In this document: positions 31,603 to 41,216 of the stretch, one piece after another
How the letters are laid out: the number at the start of each line of letters is the position of its first letter
How positions within the stretch are numbered: the first letter of the stretch is position 1
Assembly: GCF_022180385.2 (NCBI RefSeq)
Contig: NZ_BQME02000001.1
Span: 2,191,678-2,255,677 of the forward strand
DNA: 64,000 bases
Direction of reading: 5' to 3'
Origin: Paenibacillus sp. L3-i20
GTDB taxonomy: Bacteria > Bacillota > Bacilli > Paenibacillales > Paenibacillaceae
The notes under the pieces: model-generated
What the model was told of the DNA's origin: nothing
The model's database searches: none
The model's input: the letters and a program-made list of their open reading frames with translations, nothing else
Made by a program: the position numbers and the translations under genes

Positions 31603-33348
31603 ATGTTCAGCGTATTAAACAAATTAAGCTGGTTTTTCAAAATGGAATGGAAACGTTACACGGTAGCCATATTTTTGCTCGTATTAACAGGTATTATTGA
31701 TGTTATTCCCCCTTGGATGCTCGGTTACTTGATCGACGGAATTAATCAGAACGTACTTGGTACTGCTGAATTCAACCGCATTATGTATGCTTGGATCGCG
31801 TTAACTATTGTAGGTTACCTCATTACGTATGTATGGCATTATAAATTATTTGGCGGAGCTTTCATGCTGGAGAGGCTGATGCGTTCCAGTCTTATGGGTC
31901 ACTTTCTACGGATGACACCGAAGTTTTTCGAGCGCAATCGGACGGGTGATCTTATGGCACGGGCTACGAATGATCTGAGTGCTGTATCTATGACTGCGGG
32001 CTTCGGCATTCTGACGCTTGTGGATTCAACTCTCTTTATGATTACGATTCTAATCGTAATGGCTGCTACAATCAGCTTGAAGCTAACGCTAGCAGCATTG
32101 CTGCCGCTTCCTTTTATGGCGATTGCGATGTCTTACTACGGCAAAAAAATTCATGAACGGTTCACCAACGCGCAAGATGCATTCGGTGAATTGAACGATC
32201 AGGTGCTGGAATCTGTGGCGGGTGTACGTGTTATTCGCGCCTTTGTACAAGAGGAAGCAAGTGAGGCAAGATTCAGAGATAAGACAAAAGAGGTGCTGGG
32301 CAAAAACATTGCAGTTGCTCGCATCGATGCGCTTTTTGAGCCTACCATTAAAATTCTCGTCGGAATGAGTTACTTAATCGGTCTTTGTTATGGCGGATTT
32401 CTCGTCTTCCACAATGAGATCTCCTTGGGCGAGTTAGTATCATTCAATATATTTCTAGGGATGTTAATTTGGCCAATGTTCGCTATCGGTGAGTTAATCA
32501 ATATTATGCAGCGTGGTAATGCTTCACTCGACCGAGTGAATGAGACACTGGGCTACAAGGCAGATGTGGTAAATGCCAGCAAGCCAGTAGATGTTGAGAA
32601 GCCAACTGGAATTCAGTTTAATGACGTAACTTTCCGTTACCCATCTTCAGAGGTGGATAACTTGCGAAATATTTCTTTGAAGCTTGAACAAGGCGGGACA
32701 CTCGGTATCGTTGGGCGTACGGGCAGCGGCAAGACGACATTGCTGAAGCAACTGCTTCGTGAATATCCGCTAGGAAGCGGTAATATTCGTATATCTGGAA
32801 CATCACTGTCTGATTTAGAGATCAATAAGGTACTTGGTTGGATAGGATATGTGCCGCAGCAGCCAATCCTTTTTTCGAAGACGATCAAAGAAAATATTTG
32901 CTTCGGACGTACAGATGCTTCGGAAGCTGATTTACAGCGAGCGCTTGAGCGGGCATCATTCGCCAAAGACATCGTATTCCTGCCAGACGGACTTGAGACG
33001 ATGGTTGGTGAGAAGGGCGTTGCCTTATCCGGCGGACAGAAGCAACGTGTCAGCATTGCGCGTGCACTAATAGCTGATCCTGAAATATTGATGCTGGATG
33101 ATGCGTTATCGGCGGTAGATGCGAAGACAGAAGCTGAAATTATTGAAGGTATTCGTACGGAGCGTGCAGGTAAGACGACGCTTATAACGACGCATAGGCT
33201 TTCTGCAGTACAACATGCAAATTGGATTATTGTGCTGGAGGATGGACGTATTATCGAGGAAGGTACTCATGATCGTCTCCTTGCAAATGGCGGCTGGTAT
33301 CGTGAGCAATATGACCGTCAGCAACTTGAAGCTACGATAGAAACGTAA
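31603..33348 (+). CDS. bmrC: heterodimeric multidrug ABC exporter half, degenerate-site subunit (BmrC/YheI-like)
   Basis: This is a 581-residue type IV ABC exporter half: six membrane helices in residues about 15-300 and an ATPase from about 335. Walker A is GRTGSGKT, signature [16 protein letters not shown] and the H-loop TTHRL. The Walker B residue that should be Glu is Asp (LMLDDALSAVD), the hallmark of the degenerate subunit in heterodimers such as BmrC of BmrCD. The partner follows 24 bp later. Together they would expel drugs from the membrane. ATG at 31603 has GGAAGGTG 12 bases upstream and GAGGA closer in. The tandem terminators upstream imply induction by attenuation. Confidence 0.88.
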   Translation: MFSVLNKLSWFFKMEWKRYTVAIFLLVLTGIIDVIPPWMLGYLIDGINQNVLGTAEFNRIMYAWIALTIVGYLITYVWHYKLFGGAFMLERLMRSSLMGHFLRMTPKFFERNRTGDLMARATNDLSAVSMTAGFGILTLVDSTLFMITILIVMAATISLKLTLAALLPLPFMAIAMSYYGKKIHERFTNAQDAFGELNDQVLESVAGVRVIRAFVQEEASEARFRDKTKEVLGKNIAVARIDALFEPTIKILVGMSYLIGLCYGGFLVFHNEISLGELVSFNIFLGMLIWPMFAIGELINIMQRGNASLDRVNETLGYKADVVNASKPVDVEKPTGIQFNDVTFRYPSSEVDNLRNISLKLEQGGTLGIVGRTGSGKTTLLKQLLREYPLGSGNIRISGTSLSDLEINKVLGWIGYVPQQPILFSKTIKENICFGRTDASEADLQRALERASFAKDIVFLPDGLETMVGEKGVALSGGQKQRVSIARALIADPEILMLDDALSAVDAKTEAEIIEGIRTERAGKTTLITTHRLSAVQHANWIIVLEDGRIIEEGTHDRLLANGGWYREQYDRQQLEATIET

Positions 33349-33371
33349 ATAGATAGGAGGCGGGAAGAACA

Positions 33372-35399
33372 ATGGGAACGACAGGTAAACGTTTGTTTCA
33401 ATACGCCATGTTATACAACAAGTCGATTCTGGCTGCAATGGTACTGCTTGTTCTTGCAGTATGTGCGGAGCTTACAGGGCCGCTCATTGCAAAGCGAATG
33501 ATTGACCAAAATATTCTTGGCGTAGAGAAGCAGTGGCATAAAGTAGAGAGTAAGCAGCCTTACGCTGTGAATTATAAGGATCAATGGTACAAACGTACAG
33601 ATCGCTTCGAACCTAACGAAGCAGCTTCAAAAGGCGCAGAGGTTCGCGTCTTGCAAGTAGGACGCAGCTATTACTTCTTGAATGGTGCGCTTGCGTTTGA
33701 GGGCGGTAAGCGGGAAGTAACTGGCAGCGAGATGACAGTACGGAACAGCACAACTGGAGAAAATGCCGTATATCCCGTAACGAAGTTAACAAAACAGGAG
33801 TTATACGCGTTCTATAAACCAGAAATACCAAGCTTGTTCAAACTAGCAGCACTTTACATGGGACTGCTAGTACTCGTCGCGATATTCTCTTACGGGCAGC
33901 GATTAATTTTGCAGACATCGGCTAATAAAATTGTGATGAGAATGCGTAATGATGTATTCGCTCATACACAGCGACTGCCTGTTAATTATTATGACAACTT
34001 GGCTGCGGGCCAAGTCGTCTCCCGTATTACGAATGACACGGAGTCCATTCGGGAGCTGTATGTTGGCGTTCTGGCCAACTTTTTTACCGGTACGATCTAT
34101 ATGGTGGCGATTTATGGTGCCTTGTTCTTGCTAGATCCTAGGCTTTCGTTAATTACATTACCGCTAATCCCAATTCTAATCGTTTGGATTATTATTTATC
34201 GCAAATTTGCGGCGAAGTACAATACGATTATTCGGACAAAACTGAGCGAAATTAATGCAATGATCAATGAATCCATACAAGGGATGACGATCATTCAAGC
34301 GTTCCGCCGTCAGAAAGAAACAACAAAAGAATTCGATGAAATGAACAATTATTATTTTAAATATCAAAACAAGTTGCTTAGCTTGAATTCTATTACTTCG
34401 CACAATTTGGTTAACGTCGTTCGTAACATCCTTTTCCTTATTGTTATTTGGATGTTCTGGGGTGGATCTCTAGGCGCTATCGTAACAGTGGGCGTGCTTT
34501 ATGCTTATATCGATTATATGAACCGTATGTTTGCACCGATCGTCGGAATCGTGAATCAGTTGTCTAATCTGGAGACCGCCCGTGTATCAGCAGAGCGTGT
34601 ATTCAAGCTGATGGACGAGGAAGGTATTGAGGTAACGAAGGGGAAGATGGATCGATACAAAGGCGAGGTTACCTTCAAAAATGTATCGTTTGCCTATAAG
34701 AAAAGCGAATATGTGCTTAAAAATATTTCATTGGATGCTCGTCAAGGTCAGACGGTTGCATTGGTTGGGCATACGGGATCAGGGAAAAGCTCCATACTCA
34801 ATCTATTGTTCCGCTTCTACGATACGAATGAAGGGACCATCGCTATCGATGGCAAAGATGTAAGAGACATTCCTAAGCAAATGTTACGCCAACATATGGG
34901 TATCGTATTGCAAGATCCATTCCTGTTTACTGGAACGATTGCATCCAATGTTAGCTTAGATAATCCAGCTATTTCACGCGAGAAGATTGAACAGTCGCTG
35001 CGGGATGTGGGTGCTTATGATATGTTCAGCTTGTTGCCTGGAGGTATTGATGCGCCGGTTATCGAGAAGGGAAGTACTTTGTCTGCTGGTCAGCGGCAAT
35101 TGATCTCCTTTGCAAGAGCACTTGCGTATGATCCTGCCATTCTCATTCTGGACGAAGCTACGGCAAGCATTGATACGGAGACGGAAGCTATCATTCAAGA
35201 AGCATTGGATGTGCTCAAGCGGGGTCGTACCACTTTCGTTATCGCACATCGTTTGTCCACGATCAGGCAAGCGGATCAAATTCTAGTGCTAGACCGTGGT
35301 GTTATCGTTGAGCGAGGCAATCATGATGAGCTTATGGAGCACGAAGGTAAGTATTATGCGATGTATCAGCTTCAACAAGGCTCGGTGCAAACAGCGTAA
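33372..35399 (+). CDS. bmrD: heterodimeric multidrug ABC exporter half, catalytic subunit (BmrD/YheH-like)
   Basis: This is a 675-residue exporter half. Between the first two membrane helices lies an extra domain of about 100 residues (about 35-150, containing KQPYAVNYKDQWYKR and SYYFLNGALAFEGGK), as in BmrD, where it is extracellular. The ATPase is canonical: GHTGSGKSS, TLSAGQRQLISFARALAYDP, Walker B ILILDEATASID with catalytic Glu, and AHRLST. It therefore supplies the hydrolysing site of the pair. AGGAGGCGGGAAGAACA precedes the ATG. A strong terminator follows. Confidence 0.9.
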   Translation: MGTTGKRLFQYAMLYNKSILAAMVLLVLAVCAELTGPLIAKRMIDQNILGVEKQWHKVESKQPYAVNYKDQWYKRTDRFEPNEAASKGAEVRVLQVGRSYYFLNGALAFEGGKREVTGSEMTVRNSTTGENAVYPVTKLTKQELYAFYKPEIPSLFKLAALYMGLLVLVAIFSYGQRLILQTSANKIVMRMRNDVFAHTQRLPVNYYDNLAAGQVVSRITNDTESIRELYVGVLANFFTGTIYMVAIYGALFLLDPRLSLITLPLIPILIVWIIIYRKFAAKYNTIIRTKLSEINAMINESIQGMTIIQAFRRQKETTKEFDEMNNYYFKYQNKLLSLNSITSHNLVNVVRNILFLIVIWMFWGGSLGAIVTVGVLYAYIDYMNRMFAPIVGIVNQLSNLETARVSAERVFKLMDEEGIEVTKGKMDRYKGEVTFKNVSFAYKKSEYVLKNISLDARQGQTVALVGHTGSGKSSILNLLFRFYDTNEGTIAIDGKDVRDIPKQMLRQHMGIVLQDPFLFTGTIASNVSLDNPAISREKIEQSLRDVGAYDMFSLLPGGIDAPVIEKGSTLSAGQRQLISFARALAYDPAILILDEATASIDTETEAIIQEALDVLKRGRTTFVIAHRLSTIRQADQILVLDRGVIVERGNHDELMEHEGKYYAMYQLQQGSVQTA

Positions 35400-35428
35400 T
35401 AGGGCAACTAGGTTTATACAAATTAAAG

Positions 35429-35466
35429 AAGAGGTTGTTCCCAGATAGATTGGGAAACAACCTCTT
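35429..35466. terminator. bidirectional terminator after bmrD
   Basis: AAGAGGTTGTTCCCA pairs with TGGGAAACAACCTCTT (one bulge) between converging genes. Confidence 0.85.
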
Positions 35467-35477
35467 TAGCATGTTAT

Positions 35478-35753
35478 TTACATATCGTCCTTTATCGCAT
35501 CAACATATTTTTTTGCTTCAGGTAATGACATATTTAAAACTTCGCGTATCTCTTTAATCGCTTCTACATATTTGTCTTCTTTGAGCTTTTTTCTAACTAC
35601 ATCATTAATTGGATGTTCAGGTACCCCAAGTTGTTTGGATAGTTTATCTATTGTGTATTGCTGGTATTTAATCATCTTCTCTAAATTATTCATTTTATTG
35701 GAGGCAGCGAGAGCACATATAAACATGATTACTATAAGAAAAGTATATTCCAC
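35478..35753 (-). CDS. small membrane protein with ribosomal bL12 C-terminal-like domain
   Basis: This protein of about 91 residues has an N-terminal helix (FLIVIMFICALAAS), a short coiled segment (MNNLEKMIKYQQYTIDKLSK) and a C-terminal domain. That domain, VVRKKLKEDKYVEAIKEIRE then LNMSLPEAKKYVDAI, has the pattern of the bL12 C-terminal domain. Proteins with a membrane anchor and this domain occur in Bacilli with unknown function. GTG at 35753 has GAGGGATG 6-8 bases upstream and is preferred over ATG at 35762, which directly abuts AGAGGG. Confidence 0.7.
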   Translation of the reverse strand: MEYTFLIVIMFICALAASNKMNNLEKMIKYQQYTIDKLSKQLGVPEHPINDVVRKKLKEDKYVEAIKEIREVLNMSLPEAKKYVDAIKDDM

Positions 35754-35856
35754 TTCCGTCATCCCTCTCTAATGTTATTAACGAAAATAGTGTACCTAAA
35801 CATACTACTAAAGGTTAAAACGTTTTTTAAGATCGGAATGTTACATAGATAATCTG

Positions 35857-37602
35857 TTATGTTTTGAACCTACCTACCGCTTCTTTTAAGCTTGTTGCCA
35901 AACTACGGAGCTGTACAGAACTGCTTGCAACCTCTTGCATAGAAGCAAGTTGCTCTTCTGATGCAGCTGCAACGCGTTGTGAATTTGCTGACGCTGATTG
36001 TGCAATATGCTCAAGTTCATCTAACGAAGCGGCTATTTGCTCACTTCCAGCAGACATTTGCTGAGCGGCTGCGGACACTTCCTGCACTTGACTAGCTACA
36101 TGTTTGATGGATTCCATAATGGTACGGAATGATTCACCAGCTTGATTAGAGACATTGGAGCCTGTGCGTGCTGCGGAGACGGACTGCTCCATAGCGCCGA
36201 CTGCTTCAGTCGTCCGGCTGCTTATCGTGTTCAAAATTTGTCCGATTTGCTGAGAAGAATCTTTGGAGCGCTCAGCAAGTTTGCGAATTTCAACCGCAAC
36301 AACAGCAAAACCTTTGCCGTGTTCTCCGGCACGTGCTGCTTCGATTGATGCGTTGAGTGCCAGCAAGTTCGTCTGATTGGCTACGTCGCTGATCAGTACG
36401 AGTATGTTCCCAATCTGGTCGCTTTGGTTCTTAAGCTCTTGCAGTGCTACTACAGTTGCTTCAATATTGGATTCTACCTCTTGCATCTGATGCAGAGTTT
36501 GCTCTATAACTGCTTCACCTTCAGAGGCGAGCTCGTTCGTTTCTGCCGCTAGCTCAGATACAGAAGATGTAGATTCTGCTATCCGACCGATTCCGATTGC
36601 CATCTCGCCCATAGCGCGCTGGCATTCCTGGAAGCTCTGCAATTGTGTTTCCGATCCAGACGCAACCTCTTGAATGGCTTCGGTCACTTCTTCTGTCGCT
36701 TTAGAGGTTTGTTCAGCACTTTGCTGCATATGGTAAGCAGAGTTAGAAACCTCCTCTGAGCTGCTCCGAATATCTTTAGATAATGTACGGAGGTTTGCAA
36801 TCATAGCGTTAAAGGAAGCTGATACTTTTCCGATTTCGTTACTGTTTCGAACAGGAACGGCTAAAGTAAGATCTCCTGCTGCTGCTAGATCTGCTACTTC
36901 AACAAGTCGTTTAAGCGGCATCAAAGCAAAACGGATGAGTATGATAACAATCGCAATAGCGACAATCGCTAGAGCAGATGCAATGATAATGCTCTCTTTG
37001 ACCATAGCGGATAGCTCATTATCTACTTGGTTGTAGTTGAAGTCGATGCTGAATACTCCCACGGGATCGCCTTTTTCATTAACAATAAGCTTGAAATATG
37101 AAATCCAACTTCCCATTTTATCTTCATATACATCGCTCCAGCTTTCCCCCTTCTCGAGGGCAATACGGATCGTCTGCTCAAATTCAGCGGACATCTCATA
37201 CATTTCGCCAATTCCAAAACCGTTTGCGGTCATATCCTCGCTACTTTGCAGGATCATGATGTGTTTCTTCCCATCTTTCACGATAAAATCAGGTATATAA
37301 AGAACGGCGTTCGTAATTCTATCATTGCGAGTCATTGCGTCAAACTTGTTTTTCATTACAGAAAACATGGCTGCTTTGCTTGTTTTGGTCGTTAACAGTT
37401 CCTTGTAACCCCTTGAAATAAACTCATAATCAAACTCCAATTGGTAACCTAATGTTTCACCTGTATGTCTGATTTCATCCATTAGTGTTTTTTTCTGAAA
37501 GCTGTACGATAAAATTTGTGTTGAAGAGATCAGTACCATTAATATAACAGTAATAATAATGGAACTTGTCAGTACTAGACTTTTATTCTTTAAATTAAAC
37601 AT
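35857..37602 (-). CDS. methyl-accepting chemotaxis protein with extracellular Cache-like domain
   Basis: This 581-residue chemoreceptor has a membrane helix at about residues 7-30 and an extracellular sensor to about 195 (containing [15 protein letters not shown] and [18 protein letters not shown], Cache-like). A second helix lies at about 200-222, then HAMP to about 275. The methyl-accepting signalling domain follows, with the hairpin tip [33 protein letters not shown] (split: [19 protein letters not shown]). It would signal through CheW/CheA. ATG at 37602 lies 7 bases after GGGGTG; an upstream ATG at 37617 contains that site. The ligand is unknown. Confidence 0.92.
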   Translation of the reverse strand: MFNLKNKSLVLTSSIIITVILMVLISSTQILSYSFQKKTLMDEIRHTGETLGYQLEFDYEFISRGYKELLTTKTSKAAMFSVMKNKFDAMTRNDRITNAVLYIPDFIVKDGKKHIMILQSSEDMTANGFGIGEMYEMSAEFEQTIRIALEKGESWSDVYEDKMGSWISYFKLIVNEKGDPVGVFSIDFNYNQVDNELSAMVKESIIIASALAIVAIAIVIILIRFALMPLKRLVEVADLAAAGDLTLAVPVRNSNEIGKVSASFNAMIANLRTLSKDIRSSSEEVSNSAYHMQQSAEQTSKATEEVTEAIQEVASGSETQLQSFQECQRAMGEMAIGIGRIAESTSSVSELAAETNELASEGEAVIEQTLHQMQEVESNIEATVVALQELKNQSDQIGNILVLISDVANQTNLLALNASIEAARAGEHGKGFAVVAVEIRKLAERSKDSSQQIGQILNTISSRTTEAVGAMEQSVSAARTGSNVSNQAGESFRTIMESIKHVASQVQEVSAAAQQMSAGSEQIAASLDELEHIAQSASANSQRVAAASEEQLASMQEVASSSVQLRSLATSLKEAVGRFKT

Positions 37603-37754
37603 CAATATGCACCCCATAAAATAGTATTTGGCTAAATTTGATTAAGAAACGTCATGGAAGGGCTACTATATGGATTTAATTTCTTAATTAGTCAATCTAA
37701 CAGTAGCATTGAAATATTAGAAATGTTTTGTTGCTAATGTTAGAAAAGTATGAA

Positions 37755-37790
37755 CAAGCCCCTCTCCATTGGGGCATGGAGAAGGGCTTG
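37755..37790 (-). terminator. hairpin between cyclic-di-GMP gene and chemoreceptor gene
   Basis: CAAGCCC-x-TCTCCA pairs with TGGAGA-x-GGGCTTG, 13 bp with one mismatch. On the minus strand it is followed by TTCATACTTTTCT, a weak T run, about 50 bp after the GGDEF-EAL gene. Confidence 0.55.
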
Positions 37791-37839
37791 TGAATTCAAA
37801 ATATCAACTTGGAAAGTGACTATAAATCCTTTAGCAATA

Positions 37840-40491
37840 CTAGCTTTTTTTGTGTTGTGCTAATAAAGCTTCCATCTGTGAGGCAGGAAGCGGACGGCTG
37901 AACAGATAACCTTGCAGTTCATCGCAATTTAATTCTCTGCAGAACTGTGACTCATCAATGGTCTCGATACCTTCAGCAACTACTTTCATATTCATACTAT
38001 GAACGAGTTCAATGATAGCTCGAACGATGGAAGATTTTTTGTCGTCACTCGTAATTCCTGAAATAAAGGAACGGTCTAGCTTTACATCGGTAATCGGCAA
38101 TCGTTGCAGCTGGTTTAAGGAGGAATAACCTGTACCGAAATCGTCAATGGATATTTGAATGCCAAGATTACGTAAATACAGTATTGTCTCTATAACTTGA
38201 TCAATATTGCGCATGAACACGCCTTCCGTAATTTCCAAGCTTACGTATTTAGGCTCAAGGCCAGTTTTTTGCAGCCCCGTCAGAATCATTTCTTTCAAGT
38301 TTCCTTGATAGAAATGCCGTGCAGAGATATTGACGGACACACACACCTTATTCAAACCTGCATCTTGCCAAGCTTTATTTTGCCGGCATGCTTCGTGGAA
38401 AACCCAGCTATCGATCTCTAGAATGAAACCGGATTCCTCTGCAAGTGGAATAAACTTGTCAGGTGGAACAAGGCCAAAGTCAGGATGATTCCATCGAATA
38501 AGTGCTTCTATACCGCTAAGCTCCCCTGAACTTGCATTAATTTTAGGTTGATACTGCAGGGAAAATTGATCCTCTAATAATGCATTGTACAAGCCATTCT
38601 CAAGGCGCATTTTCTCAGCGATGACCTGTTCTTGATCTGGTTTAAAGAAGCGATAACAGCCGTCGCCTTCCTCTTTTGCGTTGTACATCGCAATGTCAGC
38701 GTTACGGATAATTTTATCCATGTCTTCGCCATCGTGAGGAAAGACGCTAATACCAACGCTGATCGTTAGAAATAGCGGGAACCCATTGATGACAAAAGGT
38801 TCATTAAAACTATCACAGATTGCTTGTGCAGATTTTTTTAATTCACTCTCATCCTCATAGCGAGCGACAAATACAAATTCGTCGCCCCCCAATCGGTATA
38901 CGCTGCATGCCTCGGAATTCATGTTCATAAAGCGATTTGCTGACATTTGGAGCAGACGATCACCGAATGAGTGTCCGAGTGTATCGTTCACTTGCTTGAA
39001 TCGATTAATATCAGCAAATAACACAGCGATAGGCAATTGATCGGATGTATTGCCGAGGCTCTTTTTTATAAGCTCCTGAAATTGCAAAGTGAACTGAAGT
39101 CGGTTCGGAAGACCTGTCAGCATATCGTAATAAGCAAGCTGATGAAGACGTTCTTCCGATTGCAAGAGCAATTCAGCTTGAGCCTGTAGACGATCCGTAT
39201 TTCTTTGTGATTCATGGAACAAGTGCAGTAAGCTACCCCCCATATGTTTAAAGTTGGCGATTAGGGAGTGAATCTCTATAATACTGCTCTTTGGGAGCTC
39301 TAACGTACGATTTTGACTCAACTTCAAACTAAGATTTTTTGTGGAAACAGCAAGACGCTGCAGACTTCTGGCAATGGACCGATTAATGAGCATTGCTACG
39401 ATCGCTGCTGCAATTGCAAAGCAGAGCATGTAGATAAAGTGTATAAAGTACTTATCAAACAAGGAAGTATGATAATTGCTGAGCGGGATGCTAACCAGAA
39501 AAAAACCTGATCCGTCAACGAGTTCGCTTTTATATAGAAATTTTTCATCTTGCCATGTATAAGGCTTGAATGGGTTTTCGTTTTTATTTGATGTTAAAAA
39601 GTACAAGTTATTATTGATATGACGAAGTGAAACCTTCTCCAACGGCCTTATATGCTTGTTAGCTAAATCTGATTGATTGGATGCGACAATAAGATGATTC
39701 TGATCTACTAAACTGAATGTGTATCTATCAGGAAAGGTATATCGATCAATCAAAAACTGGAGTTGCCTCGTTTGCACCTCATCTAGTGGACCGGCGTAGG
39801 AACTGCTAATTGCGCTCCACTCTTTCGAAACGGTGTTAATCGCTTCAGTAGAAGTATGCTCAGCATAGACACTAGCCTCTTTAAAGGAACTAAGACTGTT
39901 AACCAACATGTTAAGTAGAAAGGCGCCCATCACAATTCCAAGAGTCAAATGAAGAAGAAGCTGATTGATTGTACTGGGCAAACGTTTCATGTTGGATAAT
40001 CCGCTCCAACGGCGAAGGGGCATATATTGATGGATAATTTCAGCGAATAGAGCGTTGAATAATCCGTTGACGACGTAGATACATATAATTAACTTCACAT
40101 CAATATTGTCATTCGGGTATTGTGCGTTACTAATGAAAATAATTAGAGGAATGGCGATAATAAACCAATAAAATGCAGCAGAACAGAAAAGGCGCCCATT
40201 GTATCTTCTCAGCAATAGTCCTACTACAATAACCTCCAAAATGCCTAACATTAAAAATACCGGATGAGTAACCATGAAACCTCCGGCAACATATGCAATT
40301 ACTGCTGACAGAAGCCCTCCCCACATGCCGAAAAGTCGAACAGCAAGCAGCAGGAAGAGGCTTGTTAGTGAGAAGCTTATTCCATAAATGAACGTAAATT
40401 GACTCCATTCCCCGAGAATGGCAAGTAGAGTACAAACGGTAAATGGAACGAGTATCATCCATTTGTGGCGCTTTTGAAATGAAATAGTCAC
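37840..40491 (-). CDS. GGDEF-EAL protein with polytopic membrane and extracellular sensor regions
   Basis: This 883-residue protein starts with five or more membrane helices (to about residue 200), followed by an extracellular region (about 205-350), another helix (about 355-375) and a HAMP-like segment. The GGDEF domain holds YRLGGDEFVFVA with DMLTGLPNR, and the EAL domain holds GIEALIRW, EITEG, SIDDFGTGYSSL and LDRSFI. Both active sites look intact, so it may synthesise or degrade cyclic di-GMP, and phosphodiesterase activity is likely. The ATG is divergent from the marR gene. A terminator-like hairpin follows the gene. Confidence 0.93.
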   Translation of the reverse strand: MTISFQKRHKWMILVPFTVCTLLAILGEWSQFTFIYGISFSLTSLFLLLAVRLFGMWGGLLSAVIAYVAGGFMVTHPVFLMLGILEVIVVGLLLRRYNGRLFCSAAFYWFIIAIPLIIFISNAQYPNDNIDVKLIICIYVVNGLFNALFAEIIHQYMPLRRWSGLSNMKRLPSTINQLLLHLTLGIVMGAFLLNMLVNSLSSFKEASVYAEHTSTEAINTVSKEWSAISSSYAGPLDEVQTRQLQFLIDRYTFPDRYTFSLVDQNHLIVASNQSDLANKHIRPLEKVSLRHINNNLYFLTSNKNENPFKPYTWQDEKFLYKSELVDGSGFFLVSIPLSNYHTSLFDKYFIHFIYMLCFAIAAAIVAMLINRSIARSLQRLAVSTKNLSLKLSQNRTLELPKSSIIEIHSLIANFKHMGGSLLHLFHESQRNTDRLQAQAELLLQSEERLHQLAYYDMLTGLPNRLQFTLQFQELIKKSLGNTSDQLPIAVLFADINRFKQVNDTLGHSFGDRLLQMSANRFMNMNSEACSVYRLGGDEFVFVARYEDESELKKSAQAICDSFNEPFVINGFPLFLTISVGISVFPHDGEDMDKIIRNADIAMYNAKEEGDGCYRFFKPDQEQVIAEKMRLENGLYNALLEDQFSLQYQPKINASSGELSGIEALIRWNHPDFGLVPPDKFIPLAEESGFILEIDSWVFHEACRQNKAWQDAGLNKVCVSVNISARHFYQGNLKEMILTGLQKTGLEPKYVSLEITEGVFMRNIDQVIETILYLRNLGIQISIDDFGTGYSSLNQLQRLPITDVKLDRSFISGITSDDKKSSIVRAIIELVHSMNMKVVAEGIETIDESQFCRELNCDELQGYLFSRPLPASQMEALLAQHKKS

Positions 40492-40690
40492 GCAAGTCCT
40501 CCCAGTGCTGTAACAAGCAATATAGTGTATGGGCTTTCATGAAAACGAAAAGTGTTGAGTTCACTGTATTTTTGACCGTACATCTACCTTTCGACATTCG
40601 ACAAAATTATTTAAATTCCTTTTTTATTTGGAAAAATGAGGGGAATTTGCAACCGGATTGCGAAGCTGATATAGTTCTATTATCGAATAG

Positions 40691-40703
40691 TTCTATAATA
40701 GAA
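40691..40703 (+). promoter_or_regulatory. palindromic operator at the marR promoter
   Basis: TTCTATAATAGAA is a near-perfect palindrome that contains a TATAAT -10 element. A related half, TTCTATTATCGAATAG, lies immediately upstream at 40675-40690. Binding by the MarR protein would block its own promoter. Confidence 0.55.
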
Positions 40704-40724
40704 TTACATTGGGGGGTAGAGTGG

Positions 40725-41171
40725 ATGGGAGTAGATGAAAATATACTTAGATCACTAATCTATCGGTATGAGATGGCTAACTTTACATTTGAACGCAGAT
40801 TAAATGCAAGGATGCGCGATATACTGCCGGAGGAGCTCACCGTTGAGCAATTCAAAACGATTCGTTACTTAAAGCATAACGGAACCAGTACCTCTTCAGA
40901 GTTATCTGAAATTTTCTGTGTTGGAAGAAGCTCAATTACGGCAATCGTTTCGAGATTGTCAGATAAAGGTCTCATAGAGCGTCTTCCTGAAGAAAAGGAT
41001 CGTCGGGTTATTAACCTTGCTCTAACAGAAGAAGGCGATCGTATATGTGGACTTATGGAGGAGCAAGTGCTCGTTATACTTACAGGGATGATAAGCCACT
41101 TCGACGAAAAAGAGGCTTTTTCCTTTGTAGAAACGTATGAGAAGCTGGCTAAACAATCGCAGAAGTCGTGA
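40725..41171 (+). CDS. MarR-family transcriptional regulator
   Basis: This is a 148-residue winged-helix dimer. The DNA-binding part reads LTVEQFKTIRYL, TSSELSEIFCVGRSSITAIV, then LSDKGLIERLPEEKDRRVI, where the DRR wing signature of MarR is intact. The ATG at 40725 lies after GGGGGGTAGAG. It precedes an MMPL-type exporter by 45 bp, and such pairs usually are drug- or lipid-responsive repressor and pump. A palindrome overlapping the promoter supports autoregulation. Confidence 0.92.
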   Translation: MGVDENILRSLIYRYEMANFTFERRLNARMRDILPEELTVEQFKTIRYLKHNGTSTSSELSEIFCVGRSSITAIVSRLSDKGLIERLPEEKDRRVINLALTEEGDRICGLMEEQVLVILTGMISHFDEKEAFSFVETYEKLAKQSQKS

Positions 41172-41216
41172 GGGAATTAAAGAAAGATTTATCCATGTGG
41201 GAGAAGGAGTGGAATG

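Noticed and set aside
31446-31700. Plus-strand frame of 84 codons spanning terminator 2 and the start of bmrC
   Set aside because: Its best internal start (31498) sits only 2 bases after GGAGG. It could be a second leader ORF, but evidence is too thin to list as a gene.
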